Positions 6,475-14,448 of a stretch of 32,845 bases of DNA are shown one piece after another (position 1 is the first letter of the stretch; each line of letters starts with the position of its first letter). The notes below the pieces were generated by a model, which saw only the letters and a list, made by a program, of their open reading frames with translations, was not told where the DNA came from and searched no databases. The stretch comes from JBGQDM01 sp041495845. GTDB taxonomy: Bacteria > Acidobacteriota > Terriglobia > Terriglobales > Acidobacteriaceae. The position numbers and the translations under genes are program-made. The stretch lies in assembly GCA_041495845.1 (NCBI GenBank), contig JBGQDM010000026.1, forward strand, positions 1 to 32,845. Reading direction: 5' to 3'.

Positions 6475-8949
6475 ATGCGCACCTGCTTGGCATCCCTTGC
6501 GCCCAAGGTCTGTGGGCCGCTGAAAATGCTGGCCGCTCTTTGCGGTTTGCTCACCCTGGCTCCGGCCGCGCTGTTGGCCCAGTCGGAAGCTGGCGGTGGA
6601 GAAGCCGCACTGCGCCTGCCCGACCTGTCGCAGGTCAATTTTGTCGGCGGCTTCAACGGCCATCGCCTGTTGACCATCGGCCTGCTCTTCTGCGTCTTCG
6701 GTTTGCTATTTGGCCTGGGCATTTACACCAAGCTGAAGAACCTGCCCGTGCACCGCAGCATGCTGGAAGTTTCTGAACTGATTTACGAGACCTGCAAAAC
6801 CTATCTGGTGACGCAGGGCAAGTTCATCCTGGTACTGTGGGCGTTCATCGCCGTGGTCATTGCCATGTACTTTGGCTGGCTGTCGCCGGTTCCCGGTAAG
6901 CCTGTCTCGACTACGCTGCCCATCATTCTGCTGTTCAGCCTCGTGGGCATCGCGGGCAGCTATGGTGTGGCTTGGTTCGGTATCCGGGTCAACACGTTTG
7001 CCAATTCGCGCACTGCATTTGCCGGCCTCGGCGGCAAACCCTATCCGCTGCACCAAATTCCGCTCGAAGCCGGGATGAGCATTGGCATGATGCTGATCAG
7101 CGTGGAACTGCTGATCATGTTGATCATCCTGCTCTTCGTCCCCGGCGATTACGCGGGCCCCTGCTTCATCGGCTTCGCCATTGGCGAGTCGCTGGGCGCG
7201 GCCGCGTTGCGTATCGCCGGCGGCATCTTTACCAAGATTGCCGACATTGGCTCCGACTTGATGAAGATCGTTTTCAAAATCAAGGAAGACGACGCGCGCA
7301 ACCCCGGCGTGATCGCCGATTGCACCGGTGACAATGCCGGCGACTCGGTTGGCCCCAGCGCGGACGGCTTTGAAACCTACGGCGTCACCGGCGTGGCCTT
7401 AATCACGTTCATCCTGCTCGCAGTCAAGAGCCCGACCATTCAGGTCCAGCTCTTGGTCTGGATTTTCGTGATGCGCATCATGATGCTGGTGGCCAGCGCC
7501 GCCGCCTACTTCATCAACAGCGCCTGGGCAAAGAGCAAGTACGCTGGCGCCGACAAGATGAACTTCGAGCATCCGCTCACCTCGCTGGTGTGGCTGACCT
7601 CGATCATCTCCATAGCCCTTACCTATTGGATTTCTCATCTCATCGTCCCCAGCCTTGGCGGCGACACGACCTTGTGGTGGAAGCTGGCCTCCATCATCTC
7701 TTGTGGCACGTTGGCCGGAGCCGTGATTCCAGAGCTGGTCAAAGTCTTCACCTCCACCAATTCGCAGCACGTGCGCGAAGTCGTCACCTCCTCAGAAGAA
7801 GGTGGGGCATCGCTGGGAATTCTTTCCGGCTTCGTCGCCGGCAACTTTTCCGCTTACTGGCTGGGTATGTCGATGGTGACGTTGATGTCCATTGCCTACT
7901 ACTTCAGCACCATGGGCTTAGTCAGCCTGATGCTGGCGCCCGCTGTCTTTGCCTTCGGCCTGGTGGCCTTCGGCTTCCTCGGCATGGGGCCAGTGACGAT
8001 TGCGGTGGATTCCTATGGCCCCGTCACCGACAACGCGCAGTCTGTGTATGAGCTTTCGCTGATCGAAACCTTACCCAACGTGAAGGCGGAGATCAAGAAA
8101 GACTTCAATATGGACGTCAACTTTGAACGCGCCAAAGATCTGCTCGAAGAAAATGACGGCGCCGGCAACACCTTCAAAGCGACCGCCAAGCCGGTGCTGA
8201 TTGGCACGGCGGTGGTGGGCGCAACCACCATGACCTTCTCCATCATCATGGCGTTGACTGCGGGACTCACCGAAAACGTGAACAAGCTGTCGCTCCTGCA
8301 CGCTCCGTTCATGCTCGGCCTGATCACCGGCGGCGCCATGATTTACTGGTTTACCGGCGCTTCTACCCAGGCCGTCACCACGGGCGCTTACCGCGCCGTC
8401 GAGTTCATCAAGAAAAACATCAAGCTCGAAGGCGTGGTGAAAGCCTCCGTCGAGGACAGCAAGAAGGTGGTCGAGATCTGCACCCTCTTCGCGCAGCGCG
8501 GGATGTTTAACATTTTTCTGGCAGTGTTTTTCGGCACGCTGGCGTTTGCGTTTGTGGAGCCGTTCTATTTCATCGGCTACCTGATCTCGATCGCGATTTT
8601 CGGGTTATACCAGGCAATTTTCATGGCCAATGCAGGCGGCGCCTGGGACAACGCCAAGAAGATTGTCGAGGTCGAGTTAAAGATGAAGGGCACGGAACTG
8701 CACGCCGCGACTGTAATTGGCGACACCGTCGGCGACCCCTTCAAGGACACGTCTTCGGTCGCCATGAACCCGGTCATCAAGTTCACCACTCTCTTCGGCC
8801 TGCTGGCCGTGGAGCTCGCAGTGAAGCTTACGAAGGAAAGCGGCGAGGGCATCAGCCACCTGATGGCGCTGGCGTTCTTTGCCGTGTCCGTCTTCTTCGT
8901 GTACCGGTCGTTCTATGGGATGCGCATTGGAGCGATGCGGGAAAAGTAA
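6475..8949 (+). CDS. hppA: Membrane pyrophosphatase (H+/Na+ pump), divergent type
   Basis: The 824-residue integral membrane enzyme couples hydrolysis of pyrophosphate to ion export. ATG 6475 is chosen because GGAGG lies at 6465-6469 and it gives a signal-like N-terminus; the frame is open further upstream to an ATG at 6340. Family blocks are recognisable: EDDARNPGVIADCTGDNAGDSVGP in family terms (acidic Mg-PPi site), GPVTDNAQS and GDTVGDPFKDTSS near the C-terminus. The first substrate block reads GSDLMKIVF where the classical enzymes have GADLVGKVE, so this belongs to a divergent branch. GNTFKATAK carries Lys where K+-dependent enzymes have Ala, which suggests K+ independence. Ion specificity is not decided. 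A strong terminator follows. Confidence 0.92.
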   Translation: MRTCLASLAPKVCGPLKMLAALCGLLTLAPAALLAQSEAGGGEAALRLPDLSQVNFVGGFNGHRLLTIGLLFCVFGLLFGLGIYTKLKNLPVHRSMLEVSELIYETCKTYLVTQGKFILVLWAFIAVVIAMYFGWLSPVPGKPVSTTLPIILLFSLVGIAGSYGVAWFGIRVNTFANSRTAFAGLGGKPYPLHQIPLEAGMSIGMMLISVELLIMLIILLFVPGDYAGPCFIGFAIGESLGAAALRIAGGIFTKIADIGSDLMKIVFKIKEDDARNPGVIADCTGDNAGDSVGPSADGFETYGVTGVALITFILLAVKSPTIQVQLLVWIFVMRIMMLVASAAAYFINSAWAKSKYAGADKMNFEHPLTSLVWLTSIISIALTYWISHLIVPSLGGDTTLWWKLASIISCGTLAGAVIPELVKVFTSTNSQHVREVVTSSEEGGASLGILSGFVAGNFSAYWLGMSMVTLMSIAYYFSTMGLVSLMLAPAVFAFGLVAFGFLGMGPVTIAVDSYGPVTDNAQSVYELSLIETLPNVKAEIKKDFNMDVNFERAKDLLEENDGAGNTFKATAKPVLIGTAVVGATTMTFSIIMALTAGLTENVNKLSLLHAPFMLGLITGGAMIYWFTGASTQAVTTGAYRAVEFIKKNIKLEGVVKASVEDSKKVVEICTLFAQRGMFNIFLAVFFGTLAFAFVEPFYFIGYLISIAIFGLYQAIFMANAGGAWDNAKKIVEVELKMKGTELHAATVIGDTVGDPFKDTSSVAMNPVIKFTTLFGLLAVELAVKLTKESGEGISHLMALAFFAVSVFFVYRSFYGMRIGAMREK

Positions 8950-8971
8950 CCTGCGACGTAGCGATTCAAGC

Positions 8972-9000
8972 AACGCCATCCGGAAACGGATGGCGTTTTG
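8972..9000 (+). terminator. Rho-independent terminator after hppA
   Basis: A perfect 11-base stem (8972-8982 with 8987-8997) closes a GAAA tetraloop and is followed by TTTTG. The left arm begins with A residues, so it may also terminate the convergent cytochrome c operon. Confidence 0.88.
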
Positions 9001-9016
9001 CTTGGCGGCGCCGGGC

Positions 9017-9394
9017 TCAGGGTTTGAGCGTGCGCAGGTACAACACCAATTGCCAGCGCTGTAATTCGGGTAAGCGACTGAAGGTGGGCATGCCGTGCAC
9101 GGGATTGCCGTTGGTCATCTTCCAGAACAGTACGCCGTCGGTTTGAGTTTGCACGTCGGGGAGCGTGAGGTTGGCGGCTTTCTTCAGTCCGGTGCCGGTC
9201 GGGCCGTGACATTCGGCACAATGGCGTTGAAACAGCTTGGCACCGCCGGCAACGAAGTCGGATTTCCCAGCCAGCGGGTTGGCGCGCGCGGCCGCGGACT
9301 CGGGCGCGCGCCAGTTCATGTCCTGGCGATAATCGAGGTTCTGTGCCAGAGCCACCCCGACAAACAGCCAGGCAAGACCGCCGCGGCGGATCAC
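9017..9394 (-). CDS. Small exported monohaem cytochrome c
   Basis: The 125-residue protein has an N-terminal signal peptide (MIRRGGLAWLFVGVALAQN) and one haem-binding motif, Cys59-Ala-Glu-Cys62-His63. Met102 (HGMPTF) or Met93 is the likely sixth iron ligand. It would carry single electrons in the periplasm. The GTG start at 9394 overlaps the TGA of the upstream outer-membrane protein gene (GTGA) and has GGAGG 7 bases upstream, so the two genes are coupled. The electron partners are not shown by the context; a cytochrome bd oxidase is encoded elsewhere in this window. Confidence 0.88.
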   Translation of the reverse strand: MIRRGGLAWLFVGVALAQNLDYRQDMNWRAPESAAARANPLAGKSDFVAGGAKLFQRHCAECHGPTGTGLKKAANLTLPDVQTQTDGVLFWKMTNGNPVHGMPTFSRLPELQRWQLVLYLRTLKP

Positions 9395-10260
9395 GGACGA
9401 CCTCCGAAAAGGCGAGCGACTTTGTCGCGGAATGCGCGAATCTCATAGCTGTAGCCAAAACGGAGCAACACGGGATTGCTCTGATGGGTAAGGCCGAGGG
9501 AAGGAGAAAAACGGAACGTCGCGTTGTCACTCAGCTGCCAGGCAATGACCGGCGCGAAATAGTGCGCGGTGTTATGCAAGCCGAAACCGTTGGTGCTGCC
9601 CAAGCCGCCGTAGAATTCGGCGCCCGCCGAGAAGTTTTCGCGGCAGAAGCGGCAGTTCCTTCCCGACGCGATACTGGCCAGGGGGCGGTAGGCACCGAAG
9701 GCATAGCCGAACTCGAAACCCTCGCCGGCGGAGACGTTCTTCTCCACGATGAAGTTCTCCGCCAGGTTCCAGTCATGCACCGTTGAAGAGAGGATGAGTT
9801 TGGCTTCGAGTTCGTGGGCGTGAGTCTGTCGAAGCTCGGAGTTGGGCTCCCCCACCTCCGGTGCATTGCCCGCAATTTCCTTGCGGATGCGACTGCCTTC
9901 GTTAATGCTCTCGTACTCAAAATAGAGGATGGGATTAATGCGGTGCTCCCGCTGCAGCGGGCGATAGCGATTCTCCCAGCGCCAGCCGGTGAAAATGGTG
10001 CTGTCGCCGGTGGTGGATTGCCCTTCGAGGTAGAGTTCCGTGGTCCAGCGCGCAGTGACGCCGTATTCCAGTTCCATGTAGGGGGCGATGAAGAAGCGGT
10101 CGCCGGCGCGTGGAACTCCGAGGGTGCTGGAGGTGGCGACTTCCAGATTGCCAGGCTCCTCCAGGTAATGGCTGTAGGTAACGAAGTAAGGAGACTCCTG
10201 CGCCGGAAGAGGGGCGGCGAGCAGCGCGAGGAAAATGAGCAAGCCCAGAAGGCGAAACAT
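9391..10260 (-). CDS. Predicted outer-membrane beta-barrel protein
   Basis: The 289-residue protein has a clear signal peptide (cleavage likely after PLPAQ, residue 21) and then alternating aromatic/hydrophobic strands such as FFIAPYMELEYGV, WTTELYLEGQS, INPILYFEYES and VLLRFGYSYEIRAF, the pattern of an outer-membrane barrel. A pair of cysteines (NCRFCREN) lies in a loop. I do not recognise a family or substrate. It is translationally coupled to the cytochrome c gene. Expression is probably controlled by the Fur-family regulator encoded next door, because TTGCAAC boxes flank its promoter and one covers the ribosome-binding region. Confidence 0.75.
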   Translation of the reverse strand: MFRLLGLLIFLALLAAPLPAQESPYFVTYSHYLEEPGNLEVATSSTLGVPRAGDRFFIAPYMELEYGVTARWTTELYLEGQSTTGDSTIFTGWRWENRYRPLQREHRINPILYFEYESINEGSRIRKEIAGNAPEVGEPNSELRQTHAHELEAKLILSSTVHDWNLAENFIVEKNVSAGEGFEFGYAFGAYRPLASIASGRNCRFCRENFSAGAEFYGGLGSTNGFGLHNTAHYFAPVIAWQLSDNATFRFSPSLGLTHQSNPVLLRFGYSYEIRAFRDKVARLFGGRP

Positions 10261-10265
10261 TCTAT

Positions 10266-10282
10266 TTGCAACTCCGTTGCAA
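10266..10282 (-). promoter_or_regulatory. TTGCAAC inverted-repeat operator over the ribosome-binding site
   Basis: TTGCAACTCCGTTGCAA is a perfect 7-3-7 inverted repeat ending 6 bases before the outer-membrane protein start. On the minus strand its centre supplies GGAG, the only Shine-Dalgarno candidate. The same half-site recurs at 10349-10375, upstream of fur and near 20850. Confidence 0.68.
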
Positions 10283-10300
10283 GTATCAGGGACTCTCCTA

Positions 10301-10329
10301 ATTTAAGTTCCAGCGAATGCGGAGGTCAA
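10301..10329 (-). promoter_or_regulatory. Promoter of the outer-membrane protein/cytochrome operon
   Basis: On the minus strand TTGACC (10329-10324), a 17-base spacer and TTAAAT (10306-10301) form a plausible sigma-70 promoter with a start near 10294. TTGCAAC boxes lie on both sides of it. Confidence 0.5.
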
Positions 10330-10348
10330 GGAGGCGATGCATTTTTTG

Positions 10349-10375
10349 TTGCAAACGGGTTGCAACTAGATGCAA
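10349..10375 (-). promoter_or_regulatory. Three phased TTGCAA half-sites, upstream operator
   Basis: Half-sites TTGCAA, TTGCAA and ATGCAA begin at 10349, 10360 and 10370, about one helical turn apart. The first pair forms TTGCAAA-CGG-GTTGCAA, the same 7-3-7 geometry as the site at 10266. The same three-part layout occurs in front of fur at 11008-11035. Confidence 0.62.
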
Positions 10376-10458
10376 ATCAGGCAGCCAAGGTGCGGGGGGG
10401 GACCCTTCGCTTTCCTCAGGATAACGTGCCATCAAAAACTGGCACCGCTGAGCGGCAC

Positions 10459-10514
10459 ACACGGGCGAGGGCCCTTCCCCTTCGGCTCAAGGGCAGGCTG
10501 CCCGCGCCACACAA
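10459..10514 (+). repeat. Copy 1 of a hairpin-forming intergenic repeat
   Basis: ACACGGGCGAGGGC (10459-10472) and GCCCGCGCCACAC (10500-10512) recur at 15732-15745 and 15746-15758. Here a 27-base insert separates the two blocks; in the other copy they are adjacent. It lies just downstream of fur (stop at 10538). The rest of the 10383-10537 gap shows nothing else. Confidence 0.5.
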
Positions 10515-10537
10515 CCTGGGCGCAGCGGAGCACTGGC

Positions 10538-10996
10538 CTAATTCTTTTCGTTGGTGCGGCAACGGCTGCAGTAGCCGCCGATTTCCATGCGGGTGACAAC
10601 GATGTGGAAGCTGCACTCGCGCTGGATCTGTCCTTTGAGGCGCTCGAACAGATTACTCTCGAATTCCTGAATGCCGCCACAGCGCAGGCAGGCCATGTGC
10701 AAGTGGTCGCGATCGGGGCGGCGCTCATAGAAATGTTTCTCGCCCTGGAGGTGCATGAGATCGAGTTCATCCACCAGGCCGTGGCGCTTGAGCAGGCTCA
10801 GGGTGCGGTAGACGGTGACACGATCAATGCCGGCGTCGAGTTTGCGCGCCTTGCGCAGGATCTGGCTGGCATCGAGGTGGGTGCTGGCGGTCTCAACCAC
10901 CTGCAGAATGGTGCGGCGCTGACGGGTCATGCGCAGGCCGCGCGACATGAGTTCGGCCTGCAGGCGTCCCGGCGTCTCCGTTTGCGGAAAAGGCAT
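10538..10996 (-). CDS. fur: Fur-family metalloregulator
   Basis: The 152-residue protein is a metal-responsive repressor of the Fur/Zur/PerR family. The N-terminal winged helix (MTRQRRTILQVVE, then RVTVYRTLSLLKRHGLV as recognition helix) precedes a dimerisation domain with His98 and His100 (RDHLHMACLRCG), Cys103/Cys106 and a C-terminal Cys143/Cys146 (YCSRC), which together can form the structural zinc site. ATG 10996 is chosen over an upstream ATG because CTGGAGGC precedes it closely and the length fits the family. TTGCAAC boxes at 11008-11035 overlap its predicted transcription start, suggesting autoregulation. The metal sensed cannot be read from the sequence, so the name is a family label. 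Confidence 0.9.
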   Translation of the reverse strand: MPFPQTETPGRLQAELMSRGLRMTRQRRTILQVVETASTHLDASQILRKARKLDAGIDRVTVYRTLSLLKRHGLVDELDLMHLQGEKHFYERRPDRDHLHMACLRCGGIQEFESNLFERLKGQIQRECSFHIVVTRMEIGGYCSRCRTNEKN

Positions 10997-11007
10997 GCTG
11001 CCTCCAG

Positions 11008-11044
11008 TTGCGATCCAGTTGCAACTAGTGTCGCACACACTATA
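11008..11044 (-). promoter_or_regulatory. fur promoter -10 and autoregulatory TTGCAAC boxes
   Basis: TATAGT on the minus strand (11044-11039) is a good -10; no convincing -35 is seen. Half-sites TTGCGA (11008), TTGCAA (11019) and GTCGCA (11030) repeat every 11 bases and overlap the expected start near 11032. The core TTGCAACTAG is shared with 10360 and, inverted, with 20847. Confidence 0.6.
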
Positions 11045-11124
11045 GCGTGAAGAAAAGCTGCTTGTGGCGCTGTCCGGCAGGCACACTTTTGATAGCATGC
11101 CCCCGGTGGCTTAGAGGAGATCAC

Positions 11125-11781
11125 ATGTTTATCGGCCACATTGGTGCGGGGCTGGCGGCCAAGCGCTTGGCGCCCCGGACGTCGCTGGGCACTCTCGTTT
11201 TTTCAGCAGCCCTTCTGGACACTCTCTGGGCGGTATTTCTGCTGCTCCGGTTGGAGCACGTGCGCTTCGTGCCGGGGATCACGCGGGTCTCGCCGCTCGA
11301 TCTTTACGACTATCCCTATTCGCACAGCTTGCTCGCTGTGTTGGGCTGGGCGACTGCGGCAGCGATGCTCTACTTCGCGCTGCGCCGACAAGTTGCGGGC
11401 GCATGCGCCGTGGGGCTGGCGGTGCTCAGCCACTGGTTCCTGGATTGGGCAGTGCATCGACCGGACATGTTGCTGTGGCCGCGCGGCGAAATGAAGTATG
11501 GTCTTGGACTATGGAACAACTGGCTTGCAGCGGTGGGAGTTGAGTTGCTGATTTTTTGTGGAGGGTTGGCGCTCTACTTGAGCGCCACGCGACCGCGTAA
11601 TCGTTTTGGCAGTCTGGGCTTTTGGACACTGCAGGCCTTGCTGCTGCTCAGTTGGGTTGCCGCCTTGCGCGCTGGAGCGCCACCGACGGTTGCGGCCATG
11701 GCGTGGGGATGCCTGGCTTCGTGGTCGATTATTGTTCTCTGGGTGGGTTGGGCAGACCGTGGGAGAATTCCAAAACCCTAG
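11125..11781 (+). CDS. YdjM-like membrane protein (metal-dependent hydrolase superfamily)
   Basis: The 218-residue protein has about six hydrophobic segments and conserved polar motifs on the membrane face: GHIGAGLAAKR at the N-terminus, YPYSHSLL (about residue 70) and SHWFLDWAVHRPD (about residue 110). The His/Asp spacing resembles the YdjM family of membrane-bound putative metal-dependent hydrolases. The start at 11125 has AGAGGAGA just upstream. The gene is divergent from fur and shares its 128-base intergenic region, so the fur operator could influence it. The substrate is unknown. Confidence 0.72.
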   Translation: MFIGHIGAGLAAKRLAPRTSLGTLVFSAALLDTLWAVFLLLRLEHVRFVPGITRVSPLDLYDYPYSHSLLAVLGWATAAAMLYFALRRQVAGACAVGLAVLSHWFLDWAVHRPDMLLWPRGEMKYGLGLWNNWLAAVGVELLIFCGGLALYLSATRPRNRFGSLGFWTLQALLLLSWVAALRAGAPPTVAAMAWGCLASWSIIVLWVGWADRGRIPKP

Positions 11782-11835
11782 AAGGCTGAGGACGCAGAGA
11801 ACAGCCTCAGAGAACGCGGAGAAAGGGTTAACTGC

Positions 11836-12189
11836 TTAACCTTTCATCTTTTCTTTCACGCTGTGCGCCAACTTCTCGATCTCTTCCGCCTTTTTGATCA
11901 CCTCGAGCGAGAGCTGGTGCTCGCTGGCTTTGTCCACGTGTTCTTTGAGCTCGTTGGCGAGTTGCACCAGCCTGTCCGTGTCTTTCTTCAGATTGGCAAA
12001 GCGCTGCTGGTTGGCTTTCTTTTCCTGCTCGCGGATCATCCGCGCCTCAGCTTCGTCCACGGGCGCGGGGGGCCGGGGGAGCTGGGCAGCGGCGGCAGCA
12101 ACGGTGGCGCCGCGGCGGCGAAGTTTCTGGGCGGGAGCAAAGCTGAACACGAAGAGGAGAACCAGGACCAACGCGGTGTGAAGGCGCAC
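11836..12189 (-). CDS. Secreted coiled-coil protein, function unknown
   Basis: The 117-residue product begins with a signal peptide (VRLHTALVLVLLFVFSFAPAQ, initiated with GTG) followed by an Ala/Pro-rich linker and a long charged helix (DEAEARMIREQEKKANQ... to the C-terminus) with heptad-like Leu/Ile spacing. GTG 12189 is chosen because GAGG sits 7 bases upstream and the signal peptide then begins at once. It is probably a soluble periplasmic protein. It diverges from the MscS gene. No family is recognised. Confidence 0.68.
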   Translation of the reverse strand: MRLHTALVLVLLFVFSFAPAQKLRRRGATVAAAAAQLPRPPAPVDEAEARMIREQEKKANQQRFANLKKDTDRLVQLANELKEHVDKASEHQLSLEVIKKAEEIEKLAHSVKEKMKG

Positions 12190-12274
12190 GGCAGACCTCG
12201 TTTCTGCAGAGATTATAGCTGGCGCAGAGATGCGCAAGCGAGGGCAAGGCGCTGCCATAATCGCGCCCGGAGCA

Positions 12275-13165
12275 ATGGATTCGACTGTGATTTTTCCCCC
12301 GGATTTGCACACCTTGTGGGAATGGCTGCCTGACTGGCGTCAAGACTTACGCCCGTTCGTGCGCCACGACCTGCCCAAGATATTTTTCGTCATCGTCGGA
12401 GCGGTCCTGCTGATTCGCCTGCTGCGCGCGCTTTCGCTGCGGGCTGCCGGACTGAGAGTGTTGTCTGAACGTGCGGACCTGCGCGCTCAACAGTTGCGCA
12501 CCCTGGCCGGCGTGATCAACAGCGTGGGCAGTTTTGTGATTCTGTTCGTCGCGCTGCTGGAGGTAATGTCACTGCTGGGCTTCAATCTCGGGCCGCTGCT
12601 GGCCAGCGCAGGCATTGCCGGAGTGGCCATCGGCTTCGGTGCGCAAACGCTGGTCAAGGACGTGCTCAACGGTTTTTTTATTTTGCTGGAAAACCAGTAT
12701 GCCCTGGGCGATACGGTGCGCACCGCAGGAGTACAAGGCAAAGTAGAGGAAATCACGCTGCGCCGAACGGTGTTGCGCGATGACGATGGCACGGTTCATT
12801 TCATTGCCAACAGTCAGATTGGCATCGTTTCTAATCTGACGCGTGACTGGGCACAGGTATCGTTGCGCACCTGGGTGGCCTACAGCGAGAACAGCGAGAA
12901 GATTGTGGAACTGCTGCGGCAGGCGGGAGCTTCTTTGTGGAGCGATCCGCAGTATTCGGGAGGCATGCTGGAGGCACCTCGCGTGCTGGGACTGGATCGG
13001 GTAGGCGATGGCGCGGCGGAGTATTTGCTGACGGCGCGGACCCGCCCGGGAGATCAATATGCCATCAGCCGCGAGCTGCGGTGGCGCATCAAAAGCATTC
13101 TTGAAGAGAACCAGGTGAAACCGGCAGGCCCGGGGCGGGTCTATGTACAGGAGACGGCAAACTAG
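12275..13165 (+). CDS. MscS-family small-conductance mechanosensitive channel
   Basis: The 296-residue inner-membrane channel opens under membrane tension to release solutes on osmotic downshock. Hydrophobic segments at about residues 32-47 and 80-125 lead into the pore helix and beta domain: GPLLASAGIAGVAIGFGAQ, LVKDVLNGFFILLENQY and LGDTV follow the MscS signature closely. ATG 12275 is chosen because GGAG lies just upstream; the frame is open to 12230. The dehydratase gene begins 6 bases after the stop, so they are probably co-transcribed. Confidence 0.9.
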   Translation: MDSTVIFPPDLHTLWEWLPDWRQDLRPFVRHDLPKIFFVIVGAVLLIRLLRALSLRAAGLRVLSERADLRAQQLRTLAGVINSVGSFVILFVALLEVMSLLGFNLGPLLASAGIAGVAIGFGAQTLVKDVLNGFFILLENQYALGDTVRTAGVQGKVEEITLRRTVLRDDDGTVHFIANSQIGIVSNLTRDWAQVSLRTWVAYSENSEKIVELLRQAGASLWSDPQYSGGMLEAPRVLGLDRVGDGAAEYLLTARTRPGDQYAISRELRWRIKSILEENQVKPAGPGRVYVQETAN

Positions 13166-13171
13166 AGTCTG

Positions 13172-14140
13172 ATGCCAGTGCGAAGAGTGCGGTTAGAACT
13201 GATTGAGCGAGCAGCTGCAACCATTGATCCGGTTTTTCGTCAGACGCCGCAGTTTGTGTCGGAGACGCTCAGCGCAGAACTAGGCTGCCGTGTGGTCTGC
13301 AAGATCGAGACCTTGAACCCACTGCGCTGCTTTAAGGGGCGAGGCACAGATTTCTTCGTGCAATCGCTGGTCGGAAAAACTGAGCGGCTAATCTGCGCCT
13401 CGGCGGGAAACTTTGGCCAGGGGATGGCCTACGCGGCGCGCAAGGCGGGCCGGAAGTTGGAAATTTTCGCGGCGGAAAATGCCAACCCGCTAAAGGTCGA
13501 ACGTATGCGCGCTCTGGGAGCAGAAGTTCGTCTGCGCGGAAGCGACTTCGATGCCGCCAAGCAGGCGGCGCGAGAGCATGCGGAGAAGACGGGCGGACGT
13601 TTTGTCGAAGATGGTCGCGAGCCTGAGGTCGCCGAAGGAGCTGGGACGATAGGCGTGGAACTTCTCCATTTCGTGGAAACGCTTGATGCGGTCGTACTCC
13701 CGCTCGGTAACGGTGCGCTGTTGGCGGGGATCGGTCACTGGGTGAAATCCAAGACGCCGCAGACGCAAGTCTATGGAGTATGTGCAGCAGGCGCCCCCGC
13801 GATGGAGCACTCCTGGCGTAGCGGAACGCTGACTTCGACCGAGAGTGCGGCCACCATTGCGGATGGGATTGCAGTGCGCGTGCCGGTTCCCGAAGCGCTG
13901 GAGGAACTCAAAGGAGTCGTGGACGACATTCTTCTGGTTAGCGAAGAACAGATTCTGGCCGCGATGCGGCTGGCGTATGCGCATCTGGGCTTGGTGGTGG
14001 AGCCGGCGGGTGCGGCAGGACTCGCGGCGGTGGCGGCAGAGCCGGACAGATTTGCTGGACGCACGGTCGCGGTGCCTTTTTGCGGCGGCAATGTGACGGC
14101 GGAGCAGGCAAGGATGTGGTTCGGGCAGGGCGCAGAGTAG
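13172..14140 (+). CDS. PLP-dependent threonine/serine dehydratase-like enzyme
   Basis: The 322-residue fold-type II pyridoxal-phosphate enzyme is related to threonine dehydratase. Lys55 in CFKGRGT is the Schiff-base lysine. SAGNFGQGMAYAAR binds substrate carboxylate and cofactor, and PLGNGALLAGIG replaces the usual GGGGL phosphate loop (the family more often has S-F-K-x-R-G and G-G-G-G). The changes leave the substrate open: threonine/serine dehydratase, racemase or a related beta-elimination. No regulatory ACT domain is present. It follows the MscS gene with a 6-base gap and no obvious Shine-Dalgarno of its own. Confidence 0.82.
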   Translation: MPVRRVRLELIERAAATIDPVFRQTPQFVSETLSAELGCRVVCKIETLNPLRCFKGRGTDFFVQSLVGKTERLICASAGNFGQGMAYAARKAGRKLEIFAAENANPLKVERMRALGAEVRLRGSDFDAAKQAAREHAEKTGGRFVEDGREPEVAEGAGTIGVELLHFVETLDAVVLPLGNGALLAGIGHWVKSKTPQTQVYGVCAAGAPAMEHSWRSGTLTSTESAATIADGIAVRVPVPEALEELKGVVDDILLVSEEQILAAMRLAYAHLGLVVEPAGAAGLAAVAAEPDRFAGRTVAVPFCGGNVTAEQARMWFGQGAE

Positions 14141-14172
14141 GCGTGTCTCGTCCTGACGCCTGACTCCATTTT

Positions 14173-14421
14173 TCAGTCTTTGTCTTCAAGTCCGGCGGGG
14201 GCGAGCCGGGCGAATTGCGTTGCGAGGAACGACGGCTTGCGGCCGCGCATTTCGGCGCGCTCCTTGGCGGCAACGGCCGCGCGCACGAGATGGGCCCCGA
14301 CGAAGCGAATCGGTTCCGGCGGGAAGTTGTGAAGCGAGCGGCCGACCAGCGGGTGGTTGGCCCATTCGTCATTGCGTTCAGTGCTAGCAGTTGCGCCGCG
14401 CAGCGTAGAACCGATTTGCAT
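14173..14421 (-). CDS. 82-aa reading frame, possibly a gene fragment
   Basis: This is the only content of the 308-base gap between the dehydratase and the RHS-like gene. It encodes 82 residues. The part from NHPLVGRSLHNFPPEPIR to the end is protein-like, with a run of basic/hydrophobic helix (HLVRAAVAAKERAEMRGRK). It reads as the C-terminal tail of a larger protein rather than a complete small one, and the ATG at 14421 has no good Shine-Dalgarno. An in-frame stop lies 30 bases upstream. It could be a decayed gene remnant or a genuine small gene downstream of the RHS-like gene. Confidence 0.35.
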   Translation of the reverse strand: MQIGSTLRGATASTERNDEWANHPLVGRSLHNFPPEPIRFVGAHLVRAAVAAKERAEMRGRKPSFLATQFARLAPAGLEDKD

Positions 14422-14448
14422 TGGCGGCGGCCACCAAGCCTGCGTGCG

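Noticed and set aside
9814..11050. Long plus-strand frames over fur and the outer-membrane protein gene
   Set aside because: They are antisense to genes with clear signal peptide, winged-helix and cysteine motifs and have no Shine-Dalgarno or domains.
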